A stretch of DNA of 64,000 bases from contig CAZFQS010000002.1 in assembly GCA_964521285.1 (NCBI GenBank), positions 186,001-250,000 of the forward strand, given 5' to 3'. The position numbers and the translations under genes were made by a program. The notes beneath the pieces were generated by a model, which was given only the letters and a program-made list of their open reading frames with translations, searched no databases and was not told where the DNA came from. This document shows positions 36,473 to 45,431 of the stretch, piece after piece (position 1 is the first letter of the stretch; the number at the start of each line of letters is the position of its first letter). Origin of the DNA: G020354785 sp964521285. GTDB taxonomy: Bacteria > Bacteroidota > Bacteroidia > Bacteroidales > UBA10428.

Positions 36473-37780
36473 ATGAAAATAAGCATATTCGGATTAGGTT
36501 ATGTGGGTTGTGTGAGCCTGGGTTGTCTGGCCAAAAACGGACATACAGTGACAGGAGTAGATGTAAATGAAACAAAAGTAAATCAGATAAATGCAGGCAA
36601 AGCAACCATTATTGAAGAAGACATTGATTTAATTATTAAAGAACAATTTAAAAAAAAGAGAATATCTGCCACTACAAATTTTAAGCAGGCAATACTTGAC
36701 ACTGAATTATCGATTATTGCAGTAGGTACTCCTTCAACTCCTCAAGGCCACTTAAATCTTAAATACATTTTTAATGTAGCCGATAATTTTGCAGAAGCTC
36801 TGAGAGAAAAAGATAAATTTCATATAATAGCTCTCCGTTCGACAATTATTCCGGGCACCTGCGATCAATTTGCTGATATTATTGAAAAAAAATCAGGCAA
36901 AAAAAGAGAAATTGACTTTGCAGTGATTGCAAATCCTGAGTTTTTAAGAGAAGGCTCAGCTGTTTATGATTATTATAATCCCCCTCTTACATTAATTGGT
37001 GCAAATAGTGATATTGCAGCAAAAAAAGCAGCAAGTTTATATGAAAATCTTCCTGCCGAGATTATAATCACTGATATTAAGGTAGCTGAAATAATGAAAT
37101 ATATCAATAACACTTACCATGCCTTAAAAATATCATTTGCCAATGAAGTAGGTAATATATGCAAATCAATTGGTATTAATTCACATAAGGTAATGGAAAT
37201 TTTTACTAAAGATAAGCAACTTAACATTTCCCCATACTATTTTAAACCAGGCTTTGCATATGGGGGTAGTTGTTTACCAAAAGACCTGAAAGGGCTCCAG
37301 ACACTGGCACACGATAATTATTTAACAGTACCTGTAATTGAAAATATTGATAAAACCAACAGAATACAGATAGAAAGGGCAGTCGAAATACTAACAAAAT
37401 ATAAAAACAAAAACCTGGGATTTATGGGATTGAGTTTTAAGGCAGGCACCGATGACCTTAGAAGCAGCCCATCGGTCTCCCTTATTGAGACCCTTCTGGG
37501 AAAAGGATTTCACATAAAAATATATGATAACAATGTAAGAATGTCCCAGTTAACAGGTACTAATAAGGAATTTATCGATGAACATATTCCTCATCTGACC
37601 CAGCTTTTAGTTGATAATCCTGAAGAATTAATTTCTGAATCAGATGTTATAATAATTACTACTAAAGAAAAAGAATTTGATAATCTTTTAAAGATCATTA
37701 AAGATAAACAAATAATTGATTTTGTTTATCTGGCTAAGGACATCCAACAAAAGGGCAATTATTACGGTATTAACTGGTAA
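36473..37780 (+). CDS. GDP-mannose 6-dehydrogenase-like enzyme (AlgD-like)
   Basis: A cytoplasmic nucleotide-sugar dehydrogenase of 435 aa that would oxidise the C6 of a GDP- or UDP-hexose to a uronic acid. The N-terminal NAD-binding motif is GLGYVGCVSLGCLAKNGH (7-24), and the rest, including TPSTPQGHLNLKYI, ALRSTIIPGTCDQF and NPEFLREGSAVYDYYNPPLTLIG, follows AlgD more closely than UDP-glucose dehydrogenase in my reading. The catalytic cysteine is Cys267 in GFAYGGSCLPKDLKGL, at nearly the same position as in Pseudomonas AlgD. FMGLSFKAGTDDLRSSPSV ends the substrate region. With an AlgI-like acetyltransferase and a lyase-like protein in the locus, GDP-mannuronate is a plausible product. UDP-glucose dehydrogenase remains the alternative. 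Confidence 0.82.
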   Translation: MKISIFGLGYVGCVSLGCLAKNGHTVTGVDVNETKVNQINAGKATIIEEDIDLIIKEQFKKKRISATTNFKQAILDTELSIIAVGTPSTPQGHLNLKYIFNVADNFAEALREKDKFHIIALRSTIIPGTCDQFADIIEKKSGKKREIDFAVIANPEFLREGSAVYDYYNPPLTLIGANSDIAAKKAASLYENLPAEIIITDIKVAEIMKYINNTYHALKISFANEVGNICKSIGINSHKVMEIFTKDKQLNISPYYFKPGFAYGGSCLPKDLKGLQTLAHDNYLTVPVIENIDKTNRIQIERAVEILTKYKNKNLGFMGLSFKAGTDDLRSSPSVSLIETLLGKGFHIKIYDNNVRMSQLTGTNKEFIDEHIPHLTQLLVDNPEELISESDVIIITTKEKEFDNLLKIIKDKQIIDFVYLAKDIQQKGNYYGINW

Positions 37781-37795
37781 TTTTAATTTTTTGTT

Positions 37796-38992
37796 ATGAC
37801 AAAAGATTTTATCGGTAAACATATTCTGATAATTGTTGAAAACTTACCTCTGCCATTTGACAGGCGAGTATGGCAAGAAGCAAATACTCTTAAAGATATG
37901 GGGGCAAAAGTCTCTATTATTTGTCCTAAAATGAATGATTATACCAAAAGCTTTGAATGTATTAATAATATTGATATATACAGGCATTCCTTACCTAAAG
38001 AAGCAAGAGGTGCGCTTGGTTACTTGCATGAATATTCTGTAGCTTTATTCTGGGAATTTGCTATCAGTCTAAAAATATTTCTAAAGAAAAAGTTCCATAT
38101 TATTCAGGGCTGTAATCCTCCTGACCTAATATTTCTTGTTGCATTGTTTTACAAATTATTCGGGGTAAAATATATTTTCGATCATCATGATATAAATCCG
38201 GAGTTATTTATCGCTAAATTCGGGAAAAAGGGTCTGTTTTATAAGTTAATGCTACTTTTTGAAAAACTTACTTTTAAAACTGCAAATTACAGTATAGCTA
38301 CTAATAATTCTTATCGTGAAATAGCTATTAAAAGAGGCAAAATGAAACCGGAAAAGGTTCAGGTTATAAGAAGCGGGCCCAGTTTAAACAGGTTAAAAAT
38401 TACCCAGGGAAATGATAAATATAAAAAAGGGAGAAAATATTTGGTCGGATATGTAGGTGTTATAGGAGAACAGGAAGGATTAGATTTGTTACTTGATTCT
38501 ATTAGAATAATAACTTTAAAAAGAAATGATATACAATTTGGCATTGTTGGAGGTGGTACCGACCTTGAAAAAATCAAAAATCAGTGTAATGATATGGGAT
38601 TGGCAGAATATGTGGATTTCTATGGCAGAGTATCCGATGATTTGATGGTGGACATTTTGAATACTGCTGAAGTTTGCGTAAATCCTGACAAACCCACTGA
38701 AATGAATAATCTTTCAACTATGAATAAGATAATGGAATACATGGCACTGAAAAAGCCTATAGTACAGTTCGACTTAAAAGAAGGAAGATTCTCAGCCGAA
38801 AAAGCCTCCTTATATGCTGAAAATGTAAATACCAGAGACTTTGCAGATAAAATAATTTATTTACTTAATAATGATAGAAAAAGAAAAGAAATGGGGGAAA
38901 TTGGTTATCAAAGAGTTATTAATAAACTATCATGGGAACACGAAAGAAATAAGTTAGTTGATTTATACAAGATGATTTTTAAAAATGAATAA
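37796..38992 (+). CDS. Family 4 glycosyltransferase
   Basis: A 398-aa GT-B fold transferase beginning KHILIIVENLPLPFDRRVWQEANTL, a motif typical of a GT4 subgroup often found in exopolysaccharide loci. HHDINPELF in the N-terminal domain and VIRSGPSLNRLKI at the linker are also typical. The C-terminal domain has VGYVGVIGEQEGLDLLLDSI, FGIVGGGTDLEKIK, FYGRVSDDLMVDIL and NPDKPTEMNNLSTMNKIMEYMALKKPIVQFDLKEG, which includes the donor-binding Glu region. Its gene lies between the AlgD-like gene and wecC, 15 bases after the former, so it is probably the transferase that uses one of the uronic acid donors. That pairing is inference from position. Confidence 0.87.
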   Translation: MTKDFIGKHILIIVENLPLPFDRRVWQEANTLKDMGAKVSIICPKMNDYTKSFECINNIDIYRHSLPKEARGALGYLHEYSVALFWEFAISLKIFLKKKFHIIQGCNPPDLIFLVALFYKLFGVKYIFDHHDINPELFIAKFGKKGLFYKLMLLFEKLTFKTANYSIATNNSYREIAIKRGKMKPEKVQVIRSGPSLNRLKITQGNDKYKKGRKYLVGYVGVIGEQEGLDLLLDSIRIITLKRNDIQFGIVGGGTDLEKIKNQCNDMGLAEYVDFYGRVSDDLMVDILNTAEVCVNPDKPTEMNNLSTMNKIMEYMALKKPIVQFDLKEGRFSAEKASLYAENVNTRDFADKIIYLLNNDRKRKEMGEIGYQRVINKLSWEHERNKLVDLYKMIFKNE

Positions 38993-39075
38993 TTTATTTT
39001 AGCAATACTTGTTCATATAAATAAAAACTAAAAAACATTGAATCAAGTAATTACGAATAAAAATCTTATCGTAAA

Positions 39076-40290
39076 ATGGAAAGACAAAAAGTATGTGTAA
39101 TGGGTTTAGGATATATTGGGCTGCCTACCGCATCATTGCTGGCAACCAATGGATATTATGTACATGGTGTTGATATTATACCTGAAGTAGTAAAAACAAT
39201 CAATAATGGTAATATACATATTAAGGAACCTGCTCTTGATGCATTTGTTAAATCAGCAGTTCAGTCAGGAAACCTGAAAGCCTCACTTGAACCTAATTAT
39301 GCTGATATTTTCATAATTACGGTACCAACTCCAATAGATGAAAATAACAATCCTAATATTGATTATGTAATATCAGCAACAAATTCTATTGCTCCTTATG
39401 TAAAGGATAACAATATTGTTATTCTAGAATCGACATCTCCGGTTGGAACAACTGAAAAATTAGTAGGGATTTTAAAAAAATTTGGTGTAAACGTCGACAA
39501 AATTCACGTTGCCTATTCTCCGGAAAGAGTTTTACCCGGCCAAACAATGAGAGAACTTGTCGAGAACGATCGAATTGTCGGGGGAATAACCAAAGAAGCA
39601 GCTTTGCATGTCATGTTGTTTTATGAGACTTTTATTCAGGGAGAAGTATTAACAACAGATGCTCGAACAGCAGAAATGACAAAACTAACTGAAAATGCGA
39701 ACAGGGATGTTAATATAGCCTTTGCAAACGAACTTTCAATCCTTTGTGATAAGTTTGAAATTGATGTATGGGAATTAATAGAACTGGCAAACAGGCACCC
39801 CCGGATAAATATACTCAAGCCAGGCAGTGGTGTTGGAGGCCATTGTATAGCCGTTGATCCCTGGTTTATTATTGGAGATGCAGAAAAAGAAGCAAGAATA
39901 ATTAAAACAGCGCGAGAAATAAACAATTTTAAACCTGTATGGGTTATTAATAAAATACTTGAAGCACGCAAGAAATTTCACGATACCCACGGTAGAGATT
40001 CTGTTATAGGATGCATGGGAATAGCTTTTAAACCGGATATTGATGACCTTCGTGAATCGCCATCATTAAATATAGTATTTCAATTACTAAATGAAAAACT
40101 AAATTTAAAGATTGTTGAACCTAATATTAACAAGCATCCCAATCTAACAATTGAAGATATGAATGATGTTGTAAATCAAGCAGATATAATTATATTTTTA
40201 GTCGCACATAAAGAATTTAAAAGCATTAAAATACCCGACGACAAAATAATAATAGACATATGCGGGGTAAGAAGTGAGTATAACTTATAA
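39076..40290 (+). CDS. wecC: UDP-N-acetyl-D-mannosamine dehydrogenase
   Basis: A 404-aa cytoplasmic enzyme that oxidises UDP-ManNAc to UDP-ManNAcA with two NAD+. The NAD motif MGLGYIGLPTASLLATNGY (9-27) is that of WecC. ITVPTPIDENNNPNIDYVIS, ILESTSPVGTTEKL, YSPERVLPGQTMRELVENDRIVGG and KLTENANRDVNIAFANELS match the family. The catalytic Cys257 sits in GSGVGGHCIAVDPWF, as in WecC. It is about 400 aa as expected, and the gene for the 2-epimerase follows after 27 bases. Together they supply ManNAcA to the repeat unit. UDP-GlcNAc dehydrogenase (WbpA/TviB-like) is the nearest alternative; the WecB neighbour favours WecC. Confidence 0.92.
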   Translation: MERQKVCVMGLGYIGLPTASLLATNGYYVHGVDIIPEVVKTINNGNIHIKEPALDAFVKSAVQSGNLKASLEPNYADIFIITVPTPIDENNNPNIDYVISATNSIAPYVKDNNIVILESTSPVGTTEKLVGILKKFGVNVDKIHVAYSPERVLPGQTMRELVENDRIVGGITKEAALHVMLFYETFIQGEVLTTDARTAEMTKLTENANRDVNIAFANELSILCDKFEIDVWELIELANRHPRINILKPGSGVGGHCIAVDPWFIIGDAEKEARIIKTAREINNFKPVWVINKILEARKKFHDTHGRDSVIGCMGIAFKPDIDDLRESPSLNIVFQLLNEKLNLKIVEPNINKHPNLTIEDMNDVVNQADIIIFLVAHKEFKSIKIPDDKIIIDICGVRSEYNL

Positions 40291-40317
40291 GTCTTGTTCT
40301 AATTATACCAAAGGAAT

Positions 40318-41457
40318 ATGAAAAAAATTTTAATAGTCTTTGGTACTCGTCCGGAAGCCATAAAAATGGCTCCTTTGGTTAAAGAGCTTGAAGATAATTC
40401 CAGGCTGTTTAATACCAGAGTCTGTGTAACAGCCCAGCACAGAGAAATGTTGGATCAGGTATTATCTATTTTTGATATTTATCCTGACTATGATTTAAAT
40501 ATTATGAAAGAAGGACAGGACTTATATGATATCACCTCCCATGTCTTACTGGGGGTACGACATGTACTGGAAGAATTTAATCCGGATTTGTTGTTAGTAC
40601 ATGGTGATACCACTACCTCTACATCATCTGCGCTTGCAGCTTTTTACAAGCAGATACCAGTCGGTCATATCGAAGCAGGATTGCGCACAGGTAATATTTA
40701 TTCACCCTGGCCGGAAGAGATGAACCGTTTATTAACCGGACGTTTAACCCGGTTACACTTTTCTCCTACTTTAACATCAAAGCAAAATCTGTTGAATGAA
40801 AACGTGGATGAAAACAATATATTTGTTACAGGTAATACAGTCATTGATTCACTCTATATGGTTTTAAAAAAAATAAAAGATAACATCAAACTAAAAAATG
40901 AAATTATAGAGAAAATATCAAAAGGTGGATATAACTTTAAAAATAATCGTAAAATAATTCTTGTTACAGGTCATAGAAGGGAAAATTTTGGTGAGGGTTT
41001 TATTAATATTTGCGAAGCAGTCAGTGAAATAGCATTAAAATATCCTCATTTTGATATTATTTACCCCGTGCATCTTAATCCTAATGTTCAAAAACCAGTA
41101 TACAGCCTGTTGAAGAATATAAAGAATGTATATCTGATAGAACCGATAGAATATCTTTCATTTGTTTATTTAATGGAGCAATCATATATTATTCTTACAG
41201 ATAGTGGAGGAATACAGGAAGAAGCTCCTAGTCTGGGAAAACCCGTCCTGATAATAAGGAATACAACTGAACGGCCCGAAGCAGTTGAAGCCGGGACAGT
41301 AAAACTTGTAGGTACTGATAAAATGAAAATTGTAAAAGAAATATCAGAATTAATTGATAATGAATCCAATTATCTGAAGATGTCAAAGTCAATTAATCCA
41401 TATGGTGACGGCCAGGCTGCTAAAAGGATTGTTAATGTATTAAAAAACAAACTATAA
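40318..41457 (+). CDS. wecB: UDP-N-acetylglucosamine 2-epimerase (non-hydrolysing)
   Basis: A 379-aa cytoplasmic GT-B-like enzyme that interconverts UDP-GlcNAc and UDP-ManNAc. The N-terminus KKILIVFGTRPEAIKMAPLVKEL contains the GTRPE signature; TAQHREMLDQVL, VHGDTTTSTSSALAAFY, HIEAGLRTGNIYSPWPEEMNR, VTGHRRENFGEGF and LTDSGGIQEEAPSLGKPVLIIRNTTERPEA are all family hallmarks, with the acidic residues and His needed for elimination and re-addition of UDP. Length is standard. It is the last recognised gene of the plus-strand polysaccharide locus, preceding a 271-base AT-rich gap and the first beta-helix protein. It provides the substrate for the adjacent dehydrogenase. Confidence 0.95.
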   Translation: MKKILIVFGTRPEAIKMAPLVKELEDNSRLFNTRVCVTAQHREMLDQVLSIFDIYPDYDLNIMKEGQDLYDITSHVLLGVRHVLEEFNPDLLLVHGDTTTSTSSALAAFYKQIPVGHIEAGLRTGNIYSPWPEEMNRLLTGRLTRLHFSPTLTSKQNLLNENVDENNIFVTGNTVIDSLYMVLKKIKDNIKLKNEIIEKISKGGYNFKNNRKIILVTGHRRENFGEGFINICEAVSEIALKYPHFDIIYPVHLNPNVQKPVYSLLKNIKNVYLIEPIEYLSFVYLMEQSYIILTDSGGIQEEAPSLGKPVLIIRNTTERPEAVEAGTVKLVGTDKMKIVKEISELIDNESNYLKMSKSINPYGDGQAAKRIVNVLKNKL

Positions 41458-41728
41458 TTTATTTGAACTTTGCAGTATTAAATCTAACAACTATTGAAAA
41501 TGTAAATATTAATCAATCAATTAATTATATTTATACTAAAATTTAAATATTTAGTGTGAAAATGTGATTTATATCATCAATAAAAGGATAAACTTTTTCA
41601 TAAAATTTTCGTATAGTAAAATAGTTCGTTAGTCAATATAAAAAAGTCATTAGTCACATATTTAAATAATTTCGTCAAAATTTTATCACATAATTTCCAT
41701 TATTACAAATATTTTAATATGATAGATA

Positions 41729-44700
41729 ATGATTAAAAAACACAAGATTTTGAACAAAGGATTAATCCAAATTAAAACAAAGGGTATAATTCTAAGTCTT
41801 GTACTATTTTCACTACGTTTATTTCCTTCTTACTGTACTGAAAATTTGCAGGAAGAGAAGACTCAGCTAAGTATTACACATACCTTTATTGCACCTGACA
41901 ATGCGCAGTTCGATGATGACTGTGGTAAATACTATTCACTTTTTACTCATACTACTATTAATCAAATACAATTTGAAATAATAGGGGGAAATGAAGAGGG
42001 TATTTTCAAAATTGACAGACTTACAGGTAATATTAAAATTCTTGATAACATAAAACTGGACTATAATCTCAAAAATAAACACATATTAATAATTAAAACA
42101 CAGGACGGGGATGTTATGGATATAGATTCTGCAATTATCTATGTAAAAGATGCTGATAAATGTATTTTTATTGATCCATCTTACACAGGTACAAAAAGGG
42201 GTACACGAGAAAATCCGTATAATTCATGGAAGGATAATTTTTCTTTCAGACCCGGCTATACATATCTTCAGAAAAGGAATACAAAATACTCAGAATCCAG
42301 GATATTAATCCCTTCACCAGGAGGAACGTATAACGATCATATAGTACTCGGGGCATATGGCAAAGGTAACAGACCTGAGCTGGATGGAACAGAATTAGGT
42401 GAATCTGATAATAGAGGTATCATTATTGGTAATTATGACAATGATTATCCAGCGGCATATGTAGACATATATTCATTTGTTATCTATAACTGGTCATGGT
42501 CGGGAATAGGCATATATCCAAATAGTAATCATATTACAATATCGGATGTCGATATTTCATATTGCCAGACTTATGCAGGAATTTATGTATATCATAACCT
42601 GGCAAATTCAGGAGTAAAACTCTACAACAAAATATATAATACTGTTACTCATAATAACTATAAATCTCATGGAATTAAGGTTGAAGGAAGTGGTAATGAG
42701 GTTATAAATTGTAAATCATACGGAAACAAGGCACACGGATTTCACTTTACTTTATGGACATCAAATGACAGGGGAAAATATCTGCTGGCCTATAATAACT
42801 CTGAAAGCGGAATAAATATTGATGGCGATTCATGCAAAATCTCGTATTCAATCAGTAGAAACAATTATAATGGAGTTACCCATGGTATTGAAAATGCCCA
42901 TGAAAATACAGTAAAATTCCTTGAAATTTCTCAAAATTATTGTCATGGAATTTATTGTAGTAATATGGTTTATAACAACAAATATGAAAATAACACTATA
43001 TATGGTAATCGCATTAATGGCATTTCTGTGTCAGGAGAAGCCCAAAATATAACAATAGCAAGAAATATGATTTATGATAATACTGAATACGGAATCGAAA
43101 TATATTATAACCAAAATCATCCTGGCAAAGTAAATACAGTAATTATTAATTATAATATTATACTCAATAATAAGGACGGAATGAGAATTTCTAACTGTAA
43201 TTCAGTCTTTATATATAATAATACTGTTTTTAATAACTCTATTTTTGTAGGTTCAGAGGTTAATAATGTTTTAATCAAAAATAATATTTCTAAGAATATA
43301 ACAGGTTCATATTCAGGAAGTAATAATATCATAAGTGCCTCTGATACTTATTTTTTAAATCCCACAACACGTAATTTTAACCTTAAAGAAGGAGTTGAAG
43401 CAATTGATGGCGGAGTAGATATTGGATTGAAATACGATTTTGCGGGAAATGTAATTGTTGGAAATCCGGATATCGGGGCTCTTGAATTTTACAGGTCAGA
43501 AGGCGGTGAAGTCAATAATCCGCCTGTCTTATTCAATAAGATCTTAAATGTGGCTGATACATTATCAGCAGGCACATATGTAGGGACTATATCAGCTGTT
43601 GATTATAACGAAGGTCAGCAATTATACTATTCTATAAAAGACGGAAATATTAATAGCACTTTTTCCATCAACTCATCCACAGGTGATATTATCTTAAATG
43701 ATGATACTGAATTTGCCTCATTGGATTCGTTTTGCTTAACAATTAATGTAAGGGATGACGGCCCCGGAAACTTGTCAGACACAGGAATAGTATTAATAAA
43801 TATTATTAGTACTTCTCCGGGTGATGAAACACAAACTGTTCAGAATCATCCTCCGGCCATTAAAAATCAGGTTTTTTATATCAGCGATGGTGATGGACTT
43901 GATAATTTTACTGCAACTGTAGAGGCTAATGATCCTGATATTGCACAGAATTTGACTTTTTCAATTACAGCCGGGAACGATGAAAATATCTTCACGATAA
44001 ATAGCATAACAGGCAATTTAACAATAAGCGATACCTCTAAACTCGATTTTGAGGAGAGTACTTTATATAATTTAAATGTTAAAGTACAGGATGACGGAGA
44101 AGGAAATTTAACAAGTTCTGCAATGATTAAAATGATTACTCTGCCCAGAATTAGTACATTTTATATTGATCCAACAAATGCTGATGATCCTCTTGAGGAC
44201 GGGACTATTGATCATCCTTTTGATTCCTGGGCTGATGTATCATGGCAGGAAGGGAACATCTATTTACAAAAGAGAGGTACGACTGCAAATGAGAACAAAA
44301 TTAATATTTATGCAAATAATGTAGTACTTGGTGCCTACGGCGAGGGTGAAAGCCCTGTTATAAACAGCATGGCAACCGATTTTGCTATCAGAGCATTTGA
44401 AAAAACAGATGTGACAATTCAGAACCTAAAGATAGTAGCTAATGAAGCTATAAGCTGTATATACCTTTTAGGTTCATCCTGCGATAATAACCTTGTTGAA
44501 AATTGCTATCTTGAAGGTGCTGATAATGGTCTGAGAATTATAGACGGCAAAACTATAACCTTAAGATATAATACATTCTCAAATAACAATGATGCTATTT
44601 ACTCTTATGCCGAGACTACAAAGGTATACTATAACGTCTTCAAGGAAAATGATACAGGTGTGAATGTAAGCAGTTATTTATCAAGTACGGAAATATACAA

Positions 44701-45406
44701 TAACGTTTTCTACGACAATTCAAGAGCTGTCTCTACCTCCTATTCTTCGCTGACTATTTATAACAATATATTCTATTTACTTGACCAGGGAGATCAGGCA
44801 ATTAATCATAAGTTGGATAATCTGGTTTCGGATAACAATATCTTCTATCCTGAACAAGACGGTTTCCTCGATATCGGGGATAAAAAATATTCTTCCCTGT
44901 ATGATTATCAGCAGACTACATCTCTGGATATGAATTCATTTACTTCTGATCCGCTGTTTCAAGATGTATACAATAATAATTTCAGCGTAGAGCCTGGCTC
45001 TCCTGCAATAGATGGAGGACGAAGTGTGGGGCTCTTAATGGACTATTATGGTTATAGTGTTCCCTCAGGGAGGAATCCGGATATTGGCCTTGTCGAATTA
45101 TTGGATAATGAAATAATAAGCTCAGTTGAACCATTCTTTGGTGATGGAGGAAATGATGAAGCACCGCTTATATTTCCCAATCCCTCAGATGGAAGATTTA
45201 AAATTACATTTGCCAATACAAATTTTCTGACATCCGAACTTCAAATAAAAGATATTTCCGGTAATTTAGTATACAGAGATTACATAAGCGCTGATGATTA
45301 CGATCCTACAACCCTGGTCGATATCTCAAACGCCCCCAAAGGAATCTACCTTGTACTGGTAGCAATAAATGATAAGATTTATACGCAAAGAGTAGTAATA
45401 AATTAA
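41729..45406 (+). CDS. Secreted parallel beta-helix/cadherin-like protein, T9SS cargo
   Basis: A 1225-aa surface protein. A hydrophobic N-terminal segment (about residues 20-36) is the signal peptide. A cadherin-like domain (about 45-145) leads into a first right-handed beta-helix (about 147-590) that begins CIFIDPSYTGTKRGTREN and has many NNxI/SGNxI turns, as in PL6 or Beta_helix families. Two cadherin-like domains (597-705, 706-808) follow, then a second shorter beta-helix (811-1130, starting FYIDPTNADDPLEDG). The T9SS domain (about 1146-1225) has IFPNPSDGRFKI and PKGIYLVLVAINDK. The first helix is closely related to that of the partial gene at the right edge. The fold suits binding or cleavage of polysaccharide; I see no definite catalytic residues. 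Confidence 0.85.
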   Translation: MIKKHKILNKGLIQIKTKGIILSLVLFSLRLFPSYCTENLQEEKTQLSITHTFIAPDNAQFDDDCGKYYSLFTHTTINQIQFEIIGGNEEGIFKIDRLTGNIKILDNIKLDYNLKNKHILIIKTQDGDVMDIDSAIIYVKDADKCIFIDPSYTGTKRGTRENPYNSWKDNFSFRPGYTYLQKRNTKYSESRILIPSPGGTYNDHIVLGAYGKGNRPELDGTELGESDNRGIIIGNYDNDYPAAYVDIYSFVIYNWSWSGIGIYPNSNHITISDVDISYCQTYAGIYVYHNLANSGVKLYNKIYNTVTHNNYKSHGIKVEGSGNEVINCKSYGNKAHGFHFTLWTSNDRGKYLLAYNNSESGINIDGDSCKISYSISRNNYNGVTHGIENAHENTVKFLEISQNYCHGIYCSNMVYNNKYENNTIYGNRINGISVSGEAQNITIARNMIYDNTEYGIEIYYNQNHPGKVNTVIINYNIILNNKDGMRISNCNSVFIYNNTVFNNSIFVGSEVNNVLIKNNISKNITGSYSGSNNIISASDTYFLNPTTRNFNLKEGVEAIDGGVDIGLKYDFAGNVIVGNPDIGALEFYRSEGGEVNNPPVLFNKILNVADTLSAGTYVGTISAVDYNEGQQLYYSIKDGNINSTFSINSSTGDIILNDDTEFASLDSFCLTINVRDDGPGNLSDTGIVLINIISTSPGDETQTVQNHPPAIKNQVFYISDGDGLDNFTATVEANDPDIAQNLTFSITAGNDENIFTINSITGNLTISDTSKLDFEESTLYNLNVKVQDDGEGNLTSSAMIKMITLPRISTFYIDPTNADDPLEDGTIDHPFDSWADVSWQEGNIYLQKRGTTANENKINIYANNVVLGAYGEGESPVINSMATDFAIRAFEKTDVTIQNLKIVANEAISCIYLLGSSCDNNLVENCYLEGADNGLRIIDGKTITLRYNTFSNNNDAIYSYAETTKVYYNVFKENDTGVNVSSYLSSTEIYNNVFYDNSRAVSTSYSSLTIYNNIFYLLDQGDQAINHKLDNLVSDNNIFYPEQDGFLDIGDKKYSSLYDYQQTTSLDMNSFTSDPLFQDVYNNNFSVEPGSPAIDGGRSVGLLMDYYGYSVPSGRNPDIGLVELLDNEIISSVEPFFGDGGNDEAPLIFPNPSDGRFKITFANTNFLTSELQIKDISGNLVYRDYISADDYDPTTLVDISNAPKGIYLVLVAINDKIYTQRVVIN

Positions 45407-45431
45407 TCTTGCGTAATCTGAGCTATTAGTA

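Noticed and set aside
41458..41728. AT-rich gap as a replication origin or small RNA
   Set aside because: No DnaA-box cluster, hairpin or conserved RNA pattern is recognisable.
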